In this document: piece by piece, positions 26,321 to 37,400 of the stretch
Layout: every line of letters starts with the position of its first letter
Position numbering within the stretch: position 1 is the stretch's first letter
Source of the DNA: Reticulitermes speratus
Taxonomy: Eukaryota; Arthropoda; Insecta; Blattodea; Rhinotermitidae
Length of the DNA: 64,000 nt
Assembly (NCBI GenBank): GCA_021186555.1
Contig: JAJKFL010000008.1
Span: 15,927,936 to 15,991,935, forward strand
Direction of reading: 5' to 3'
Position numbers and translations under genes: made by a program
The notes under the pieces: generated by a model
Told to the model about the DNA's origin: nothing
Databases searched by the model: none
Seen by the model: the letters and a program-made list of their open reading frames with translations, nothing else

Positions 26321-27116
26321 CAGTAGAATTCCTTTAACCCGACTACTGATAATCCGGCACTCCTGAGAGTTCAGCACTTGAGGAAAACAGTCCCCAAACC
26401 AGAAGTTTTGCCATCAGTAATTTTCAGTATGCATACTGATTCTGTGACTTTATCTTGGGTTACCTGGGCTTTACTGTGCCCATCGAGCTACCATAACGGC
26501 TTCAAAACATCCAAAGATGATTAAACAAGGTATTGTTGGCAAGAGGGAGCACGGCGAACTTCAATGATTCCTCAGACACTTTAAATACTTAGGCAGCTCG
26601 AAAGTGGCTAAAGCAGAAGAGAGGTCATGGCTTCAGACAACACTGAATCATCAACTACTTACGATATAAAGAAACAGAAGGACCAATTCCAATTGTTTGT
26701 GGCATCAAGTGAAAGTGTAAAGGGCCCTTTCAAGAAACAGACATTGAAGCAGCCTAAATTAGGGCAAATGGACAAGGTGTTGTAAGGGTGGTGCTTGCAG
26801 CAATGTGTTCTGAACGAAAACCTGTGACACAGCCTATGATAATTGAAAAAGCTAAGTCGTTTTATGATGAAATGACAATAACTGACAAGTGCACATTCTC
26901 TGAGAGCTGGCTGCAAAATTTTAAAGAACCACCTGTGAAAGGAGGTATCCAAATGGAACACCCCTCTCATTACTTGTGCAGCCCAAGTATAGCAGCAGTA
27001 ACAAAAAATTACCTGTAAGAACTTAGGTCAGTATAGGTAATGTCTGATCATATGGAATATTTGATAATCCAGAATCTGTCTGGCCCCATGGGTGCAGGAT
27101 TAAAGGAATTATACTG
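26321..27116 (+). mobile_element. Tigger/jerky-type transposon remnant
   Basis: TA-flanked TIRs are CAGTAGAATTCCTTTAACCC and, inverted, CAGTATAATTCCTTTAATCC. The plus-strand interior has KQTLKQPKLGQMDKVL, then ERKPVTQPMIIEKAKSFYDE and SESWLQNFKE. These are the HTH_CENPB region of Tigger/jerky transposases. The catalytic DDE part is absent. Confidence 0.8.
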
Positions 27117-28213
27117 TACGTAAAATGCAGTCCAGTTGAAATCCAAACTCCAACACACAGCAACCTGATTGGCCGCAGCCTGACCGCCCTGCTATCGCCC
27201 AGCAATATGCTTCTGCCACCTTCATCTCATTACACTTTTGTTTCTGCATCGAAAAATTTGGTGTGCATTTCAAAAATGTTTTTTCTTTCACTTTCCTTAC
27301 AATTGTGTAAGTAACTCAAAACTGTGTTAACTTAGGGAGCGTCTGTATAGCCTTCCAGGATGTGACACCACATATATTGGTAATTATCTACTAGACTACA
27401 TGGTATCTTCACACAACACCTATGAGGAGAACTGGCCTCTGGACTGATAACAATACCCAGCATTTCCTGAATGCAAAGCTGGAATGTCAACCACTCAACC
27501 ACAATGCTCAGTAACTTTGTGAGTGCTATAGTACCTCATGCATCTGTGAACGAATTAATCTTCAGATATTTCTGTCATGTTCATAGCAAGAAACCCATAC
27601 ACAGTGGATACAGATTCTCTAGTGTATAAAATATAACACAATTATCAAAGACACCCAAATTACACTCAAACAGGTGTCACATAGCACACATCCAAGAGTG
27701 ACACAATGTTCTACACCTAACACATTTTATCTAATGAATTTATTAACTGCAAAACAAATTACTCATGATGAAATGAGAAATAAGCAACAAAACTGCAGCA
27801 ATAATTGTGTTGTATTTTCAAGTGTTTTTATCTAAACAAATGCAAAATATATCCTAGCTCAGTTCAATTCAAAATTTCAAACAACTGAGATACTCTTGGC
27901 ATTTATCCACTTACAAGACTCTGGCACACCACTCAAGTGAGGTTCATAAATATTTTACATTTCATTTGTTTCTTAACTTTGTCTTCTCACTAAATGCATT
28001 AATATTTATCAAACTTTGGCATTCCCTGCGTTTACTGCATTCAAAGCAGAACTCTAAGTGTGTTATGAAGGTAAACTACCCTTAATAATCTGCATCCTCT
28101 GTTTTCCATAATCCTTTAAAACTCCTAAGAAACACAAGTTTAATTAAGCGAACCTCAACCAGACTGAAGGAATGTAGAGGAAAACAGCATACTTAATGCG
28201 TACATGAATTCAC
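27117..28213. other. Downstream flank and probable 3' UTR of MBOAT7
   Basis: No gene is seen. The part next to 28214 must include the MBOAT7 3' UTR. A possible polyadenylation signal (AATAAA on the minus strand) lies near 27738. A degraded tRNA-SINE-like patch (CAACCACTCAACCACAATGC) lies near 27490-27510. Confidence 0.45.
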
Positions 28214-28432
28214 CTACTCTGTTTTGGATACATGTTTGTTCTTCATCCTGCGTGATTTAAGAATGAATTTACCCACAACAAAGAGAATGACTGCAACGAT
28301 ATGTCCTGCAAAGTAGACGGAACTCCAATATTTCAAGGTCAGGTCAATACGCAGCAGCAAAAATACAATTGCCATGTATGCATATGCTTGCATTCTGAAG
28401 AACCATATAAAAAAAATCCAAGCCTTTGCTTC
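28214..28432 (-). CDS. MBOAT7: MBOAT7 coding exon 8 (stop codon)
   Basis: The acceptor TTTTGTTGCAG is followed by EAKAWIFFIWFFRMQAYAYM. Then come the last membrane segments (LKYWSSVYFAGHIVAVILF) and a basic tail, KSRRMKNKHVSKTE, before the stop. This matches the human WDWVHWFLKMRAYDYM and LRYWASIYFCIH blocks. Confidence 0.95.
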   Translation of the reverse strand, partial: EAKAWIFFIWFFRMQAYAYMAIVFLLLRIDLTLKYWSSVYFAGHIVAVILFVVGKFILKSRRMKNKHVSKTE

Positions 28433-31400
28433 CTGCAACAAAATAAAAAACAAATGATACTTTATAAAAACGCAAATTAAGGCACATTGAACTTAATGTC
28501 ATGCATCCCATTGGGATTGTACTTCAAGAGGAAGTTTAACTGTTTCCATCTCCGCAACTTTTCATTAACGTTGGATAGTAATATGTTACTTCTTACAAAG
28601 CTATGTTTCAACCGTTAAACAGTCATTTTCAGGCCACTGTATTTTACAAAAATGTAAATCACATCATATTACATGAATCAGTGTCATGGGATTTAAATTC
28701 TGATCTTACCATTATGGATACATAAAAGTAAATTGTTAAAATGCATCAATTAAAAATAATAAAAGTTAAAACATTGGTGAAAACTTCCCAGATTCAAATT
28801 CCCATTCAAAACCTAAAAATAAACACCATCTTGCTTCCATACAACATGCAAAGCCATAACCTAAGAAAATAATTTTGTGAAGTATTCACCAACGTACTAA
28901 TGTTTATCATTTTAATTGATGCATTTTAACAATTTATTTTTATGTATCCATAACTGTAAGATCGAGATCTCAATCCCATGACACTGATTCATGTAATTAT
29001 GATCTAATTTACATTTTTGTAAAACAGAGTTGCCTGAAGATGATCATTTAATGGTTGAAACATGTAGCCTTGTAAGAATGAATATATTACTATCCATGGT
29101 TAATAAAAAGTTGTGGAGACAGAAAAAGTTGAAGTTCCTCTTGTAAGACACAGTGAATCAGTGCAAAAGTTTAAACTTTTCACCACATAATATAGTTACA
29201 AACAAAACCATTTATTAGACTACTTTCCTTCCATAAAAGTAAAACTGGTAGGCTTATGTATATGTACATGTCCATTTGAACTTCTGAATCAGGTAACTGA
29301 TTTGCACAAAACACGGTACAAACATTAAGCCACCAGTTCTGAACTGTGAACATATTTATAAACTGTTAATACTGCATTCAAATTATTCTTGTGTACTGAA
29401 AATTACAAACACAGAAAATGTGCAAATCAGTTCACATCAAGCATTCTGGTACTAAAAAAAATCGGGGTAGGTAGTGTCGGAGTCACTACCGCTGAGGTTT
29501 TTGGCGGAAAACGTCTTACCCAGGCGGTGTTGTCGGGGCGGGGTGTTTGTAGGGTTGGTAAGAAAGAAATGAGCGCAATGAACTTGCATTTCTTTTATTT
29601 TATTTATTTCTGACAATGCTGACTAATTTGTAAAATTTTGTTGAAGACAGGACAATGGTACGAGTAGTACGATATGTAAGACTTACATGCTACACTCATA
29701 TCTCTAGAGAACGTTAAGTCTATCATGGTATTCTTTAAAGTTGTGAAGTCAGTTGGATCTGTGGCCAACACCAATCTGAACTTGTCGTTCAGAAACTGTT
29801 TCAGACGATCGCTCGACGCCTCGGCGTCCGCGCGACTGGTGCTCGCCACAACTTGTCGACGCTGCCTCATCCTCCGCATTCGTTCTGCTGCTATCATAGG
29901 GGCGTTTTTGGATTCCTCATTTATTCTTCTTTCACTTTTTAAGCGTTTACGATAGGCATTTACCTTCTTGTTTTCAAGATATTTTGACATTTCTGAAAGT
30001 TTAGGGAAAATTTGTCCAAGTTCAACACTTTCTCACTGTATATTTTTTCAAGTTCTTTCACTATTGTCACTATTAGTGTTTTATTTTATAGTATTCGTCG
30101 AGCTCTGTTAAATGACACCTCACACAACGTCCTACGCGTACGCGTTCCCGAGCTATACTAATTTTGCCGCGCGGCAAACCGGTAATTTTCCACTCCAACT
30201 TGGCGACCATCTTGTGGCGGCGTGTGACGTCATGCGCTCAAGGTTAATGTCGCGTAACATTCTTACATCCTTGCTCTTTTAAACCGTGTATTGCTTATTT
30301 GGATATGCATTATAGTTTTAAAGTTATTAAGATTTGTGTGGTATACACAAAATCGTAACATCGACTTTCGCATAGAATCCCCCCATACCGGACCCGCGGT
30401 GTAAGACGTTTTCCGTCAAAAAAAGATTGCACAAATACAAATTACAGTGTTCTGAAGTTATTAACATGCAAGGTTCTCTAGCCTCCTTTCATAATTTCCA
30501 GCACTTACAAGAAAGTGGGCATCAGACATGTTCCCAGAACTCCATTTTCATAGGTCTTGTCTAATTTACTTAGAGGTATGGAACAGACAGCCGATCCCAG
30601 TGACCGTGCGGTCTAAGGTGTGTGTCTGCAGCCGCTTGCTTACTGGGATTGTGGGTTCGAATTCCGCCGGGGCATGGATGTCTGTCTCTTGTGAGTGTTG
30701 TGTGTTGTCAGGTAGAGGTCTCTGCGACGGGCTGGTCACTCATCCAGAGGAGTCCTACCGAGTGTGGTGTGTCTAAACAGCGTGATTGTAAAACCTCGAA
30801 AAATGAGGCAGCCTAGGCCCCCACCTGTCGAGCCATAGAAAATAAAAATGGAACAGACACACATACCAATCCAGTAGTACCATTCCTAATCTTCACATAC
30901 ACATCCTCAACAGGGAGATACATTGGAACTGACATAAGGCACAGGTAATAGCCTGCATGAACTCCATGCCATATAGATGACACCATCATGGTTAAGACAG
31001 TTCTGAAAAACATAATGAACAGTACTGAGTAACAACCCTTTGGCACCGAATGATGCCTATGCTGCACCACATGGGGTGAAGTTCAAATGTCCCTACAACA
31101 CAGTATATGAGTTGGCCTATTATGGCCATTCTTGTACAGCCCTATTGGGGTTTTTCCCTGCCACCACTAACCTCGGTAATTAGGGTTATGTCCAAAAAAT
31201 TAAATCCTGTAATTTAAATCCCGGCATTCTGAAGACTGCACCCAGAATTCAGTTCCAGTGCCAAAGGGTTAAATGTTTTTCATCAATATATACACACACA
31301 AACACATGCGTGAACACATGTATTTATGAGGTCATCAAAATAAAGTCACTTAATTACAAAAATTTTAGCCCATCACATTATATTCATTCTTTGTACAAAT

Positions 31401-34400
31401 TTGATTGAGTAAGCACATACAGCAGGGGTGGCCACAACACAGCTCGTGCATGTCCCTGGCGCAGCTCACGGAAGGTTTCCAGTAAAAAAGAATAATCAAG
31501 TAGTTTGCATGCACAAGAATCTGACCATAAACAGCATTTTAAAAGATTTTAAAGAAAGGAAACTCATAACCAACTGAACTAACCTACTGTAGTTGAACAG
31601 AAATAAGAAGCCATCAAATAAGGAGACAATATTTTATTTTATTAATGAATGGTTCTTGACTAAGTTGCCTCCTAAAGCGTGGCTCCTGAAGTTCATGTAG
31701 CTGGCCACACCCAGAGTAAAAGAAAGGTCACATTCAACCACAAAACTAGGAAATTGATTTTACCATGACAGGAAAGCACTTGCACATGACCCATGCACAT
31801 AAGATGTCTAAAAAATGGGAATCTGAAACACTGACAGTCAGATAGTCATTAAGAAGCCTATGGTTTCCTAAAGCTGGTGTACATCTTGAGACACAGCATG
31901 AAAAAAATGCATACACAGAACCCAAGGCAGTCTGTGAATCATACCTGAATGGATTTTTTGGTAACTGTTTGTACACATTCACTGCCAACCAGTACTGGAC
32001 ACACATATTCCAGCACTTAATGCCACCTCGGAATGTAGGTACAAATTCAGCTCCATATGTATCTATATTGTGAATTGTCTCAAAGCTGTACTTTTCCTTC
32101 CTTGCAAGCAGAGGGTTTGAAGCTCTGAAAAATTAAAAAAGTTATTACAATACACACCATTACGTTTACTTCGCTACTGTACATCAAATGAAAGAAAGCA
32201 GTGGTAAATAGAATTAATGAATGCTATTCTGAGTGAGTGAGACAATACAACTCTGCACCAAAAAAAAAAGTTCATGGATATGTGGTAGATCAAGGGTCAC
32301 CAATTAAATTTTGTCTCCATCAACCTGAGAAAAACACAATTTTTATAAATTTATTTCGCAACCAAATTTACAAACAAGTATTCTATATTCAGTGAAGCTC
32401 AGAAACAAATTAGTGAAATAAATAGACACTTTGCTTTATTGATGACAAGCAAATGACTAAAAAGAAAAAAAAAAAGAAAAGACTTGTACCCTTATCTCCA
32501 GTTTTCAGTGACAGAAGTGGCATTTCTTACTCTGAGTCTCAGGGGTGAAGTTTGGAGTTAAACAGGTGCAACAGGTTCTCATTAAGTCCTGTTACATGTT
32601 CCCTGTCAGCTGAAATCTGTACTTGCTCTTTACAAAGTTCACTTCAGAACAGAAAGCCTCACAAGTGTCAGCCTATGTTGAGCCAAACACAGTGCACAGT
32701 TTACAGCCAGTTTGTGCAGCTCAGAGTACTTCTCTTCATTTATAAATGTTGTCCAGAACTCCTTGCGATTAAGTTTGGACAGAACTGAATTTAGTTTTTC
32801 TTCTAACACAAAATCTTTCTAACATTCAGTTTACATGCGTTGCACTCTTGTCACTGTGAAATACAAGTGCCACTTCACTGTTTCATTTGCCAATAAGTTG
32901 CAAGGACAGTGTACTAACCCACAACTGTGCAACATGTTCAGTGTCACAGATGCTGATAAATCTTGTGTCAAATTCAGCTATCAGCTGCAACAGCAAATCA
33001 CAAATGTGCCAACTGTCCATGTCAATATTGTTTTCATGCACTATTCTGAAATTCAGCAAATGCAAGAGTTCAACATGTAGGTACCAAAACAGAATGCCAC
33101 AATGTTCAAGTGTACTTCTAATGCCCACCTTCAGATGGTATCAAGTAAAACTACTAAATACAGGGTGATTAAGAAGTCCTAACATTAATCTGTCTGTGTG
33201 ATTCAGATGATACACAGGGCGGCCTCTGCCATGGCAACTACACTCCCCAGACTTAACACCCTGTGATCTTTGGTTACGGGTGATGCTGAAAGCATGTGTG
33301 TGGGATCTAAATAATCTGTATGGGTCAGTTAGAGCATTTATCATCAACTGCGTATCCCCACTGACATGCAACCAAGTGATGGTCATCACTTAGGATTACT
33401 TTACTACATGCAGAGTGGTCAGTGTAGTATGTACTGAGACTGTCCAAAGTGTTGTTTGCATTGCATTAACAATTAGCAATTAATTTCACACCCCATTTTT
33501 TTAATCAACCTGTATATGTATTGGAAGCCCCAAAACTTATATTTCTGTTAAAGAATTTCTTTTCATTTTTTTAATTAGGTAAATTTTACAATACTTTCTT
33601 TATATTAGGAGAGAGAAAGTAAAAATTAATAACGATTCCTGTTGTTATTAATATCTGAACATTGCCACAGGCTGAACTTTTTAAGTTTTTACAGACTACT
33701 TCAGCCACAGGTAGCCTCCTGCCAACTGACATGAAGTATGCAAACTGCCAATCAAGTATAGCTACATAATGTCAAATCTGAAATAATAGGTAAATGTAAT
33801 ATACACATCTTTCATCATAACAGGGCTTTAGAAATCAAGTACCATTAAAGGTACACCTATGGGTACATACATTTCTTTTAGCTTGCTGAATTCCTTTGTA
33901 GGACCATGCCCTGAGCTAGGTTCAGTAAATTCTGGGTAAGCTCCAAGTCCTGCCATTGTGCAGACACATTCTGATAACACCATTCCAATGTACAATCGCA
34001 TGCGGAAAATAAAAAAAGTTGGGCTGATGTACCAGATTCTGTACCATAATGACCGTTCATTATAGAACTCTTCTGACTCAGCATACTGCAATAATAATAC
34101 TACAATAATTAACAAATAAACAGAATAAATCAAACAAATGCATGTAATATGAAACTCAACTATGCATTGTTGTCATTCATATCCATATTTCTTCAAGTAA
34201 GTTAGGTTTTATGTAGAGATCATTTGAAAAAGTACACTTAAATTGAAGAAACACGTATGTGTAACCACCAATGGTCTTCACAATCATTCCATTCACTAAG
34301 AGTACACGAGTGTGCTCATGAACATACATGAAAATGTACCATATATGTTAGTGTGTAAGATGATGTCCCCCTAGTTTGGGAGGACTCATTTTAAGCTTCA

Positions 34401-37400
34401 AGAATCATCTTGCATGCCAGCACATATGGTAACTCCTCTTATATCTACCTGTGTGTCCTTGTACAGCTGGATGTAGCTGTGTATGTGTGTGTGAGCACAC
34501 ACATGTGCACATGAATGCACAGGCTATTAAATACATCAGTCTTCGTTGGGTACAGAAGTAATCAGAAATCAATGTTCAAAGAAAAGGCTCTTTTCACAAA
34601 GGGGTGAATCATTCCGTACTATCACAATACACAGTAAACTTCCATTTAATATTTCTCAATAAGATTTTCCTAATTTCAGAATCAATTTTACTGACCCCAT
34701 TACAGTAATCTCTGTAACAACTTTCTCAGCTTAGTGTTCAGATACACTGCCTCCCAAACAAATGTTAAATGGGGGTTTCACTGTACATATTACATGTTAG
34801 TATTCAAGAAAATGGTGGCTCACTATGACATAAGAAATTAGGCACATTAAATATTAGGAAATTAGGCAATGCTAAAGGTCAAAGACACTGGTAGCTGTAT
34901 GCACACAACCACCCTATGAGATACAAACATGCAACAAAACTATTTATCATGGAGCGTGTTAGATGCATGACACAGTCAATGAGCACGTGATATGCACTTC
35001 ATAGTGTAAACTATACACTCAAAAAAAAAAATATACCACAATGGAACTAACTGGTATCAAGATGTTGTATAAACTTAGTATTTAAAAATTTGCAAATTTC
35101 AAGTTACAGGACTTTCTTCATATCTGACACCATCTTCTGGCCAAACTGTCACTTTTTCAGCTTACCTTCAGTGGAAATATAGCTGAAGCAATAAGAAACA
35201 AGACTGCATACATTGGCACATATTTCAACTTCTGAATAGTTGCACTTTTACATGGAGCATATGACATGAATGGGTATTCTAACCAGTCGCGATATGTTCG
35301 ATATGTATAGTATGGACCTGGAAAAAAGGTTAAAAGCAAGTTTATTACAAAGATCCAAAACATAATTAACACCACCATCTTCTAGAATGTGACAATGCGT
35401 AGAAATTCACCAATGTTTGACAGAAATATACTGCCCCCATCTTTAAGCCCTGAAGATGGAAACAGCATGTTCAAACCTCAAAAATTACACCAAAAAACAA
35501 TGTTTCTAATGTCCAGCTGCTTTAAAACTTGAAACATACTTTCAAATAACAATTGCCAAAAGTTTTGTGTTTATAGGTATCCACATATTCCTATCCTCTA
35601 ATTACCCACAGTTATATCTACGCACATGTAACAGGATTCCTAAGCTGTGGAACTCATCTTTGGCCTTATAATTTTAAAGAAAACCTTAAATAAGGCAAAT
35701 ATGTATCACAATGTGTCCTCAGGAGCCAGGATAGTGTCATCAGTGTTGTGACTATACTGTGGATTGGAGAAATGAGGAATCATGTTTCAATTCCTGGCAG
35801 CCCAGATTGGTTCTGGAGACCACCCAACTTGCTATTCAATCAGTAGTGGGGGGCTTATTCCTGGGACGTCGTAAAAAGGACCACTCATACCTATCTAGTA
35901 TCGAGATTAAGAATGAGTGGAGCGATACCTCAGCTCTCCCATATGCTTCATGGCATGTATAGCAACATCACCTTTACAATATCTGTACTTGCAAAGATGT
36001 AACCAACTGCAATAATCAAGAAGGTAATGAAGTTCAAAATGAAGTTATTATTAAATTTTTAAAACACAAGAGATCAATAATATATGTTATATACAGTGAA
36101 ATGCACACTGGATGCATTACAACTTTTAATTAATAAATTACTGCTCCACACCTTCATAATGTCAAAAGCATGAGAAACACTGTCATAAAGTACACTTCTT
36201 ACAAACTACAGCAACTTTTAATACATTTTCCGAGCAATAATAAGTCAGCATGAAAACCTGTCATAATTCCAATGTAGCAAAATGTGTAATGGAAAACATC
36301 TAGGAAGCTTGGGTGAACTTCTGCAGCTTCTAATTCTTGAACAGCTGCACTACTGCCATCTCCTCTTTTGTGCCTGGCTGTATTATGAACTTCAAATGCC
36401 AGACCTACAACCTAAAGGAAACAGAAACATTACTGACAACACCTGACTATTACTAATCATGCCAGGCCATAACATACAAGAGGGACACTGAAAAATTACT
36501 GATAATACTAAATTAGAGAAATGATAACTATTCAGGAACAATGACGAAAAAGAGTACTGTGAATTGAAACAAACCCCCAATACAATAAAGTACAAACTAT
36601 TAATGTGCAAAAATACAACAACATGTTAACTTTCAGCAACTCTGATCTCTTGAACCTAACCCTCTGTTTTCCCAACTCAACATCTGTTTCACTTTATTCA
36701 TAAATTCATTACATGTGTCACAGAATCCAATGCATCAACAACTTTCCTATACCATGCCATTTATTACTTAAATTTTCTCAGGAAAATCTTTAATGAAAAT
36801 TTGATTTCAACTTGTTGGTACAGTAACTAGACCAAAGCTGAACGATCGGACATTTGATTCCTGGTAAGGGAAACAGATTTGCCTCCTCTTCAAATATGTC
36901 CAGAACAGCTGTGGGAACCACTCATCCTCTTATTCACTGAGTCCTGGGAGTTCTTCCGCAGGCGTAAAGTGGCAACGGAGTGAAGCTGACCAATCAACTC
37001 CATCTAGTGCTGAGGTTAAGAATGAGTAGGGCTACATCTCTACTCTCCCTGCATGCCTTCATGGTGTGAAGAGGGACAATTCTACCCTTTAACTTAATTC
37101 ATGTATACCCCACAGCACCAGTTATTACATTTTATGTACCCGTCACAACAATGAACAACAAAAATCATCTCTCCTTAACACATAAATGTAATTCTGTTTT
37201 AAGTGACATACAACTTACAGCACCATATTGTGTAATTTTATTACCAACATTCTACTATTCTGTGACCACCTCTAATCAACGACGTGCTGACAAGTAATGC
37301 CACCAAATATAGTTTTCTATAAGAAGAATAAACAGATCACCGGAACAAAAATGTGTACTTTTCTTGAACCTTCTTCTGTAATTTTTGTTACATCTCACCA

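Noticed and set aside
33828-34133. 101-residue frame as a complete gene
   Set aside because: It is MBOAT7 exon 5 plus intron on both sides.
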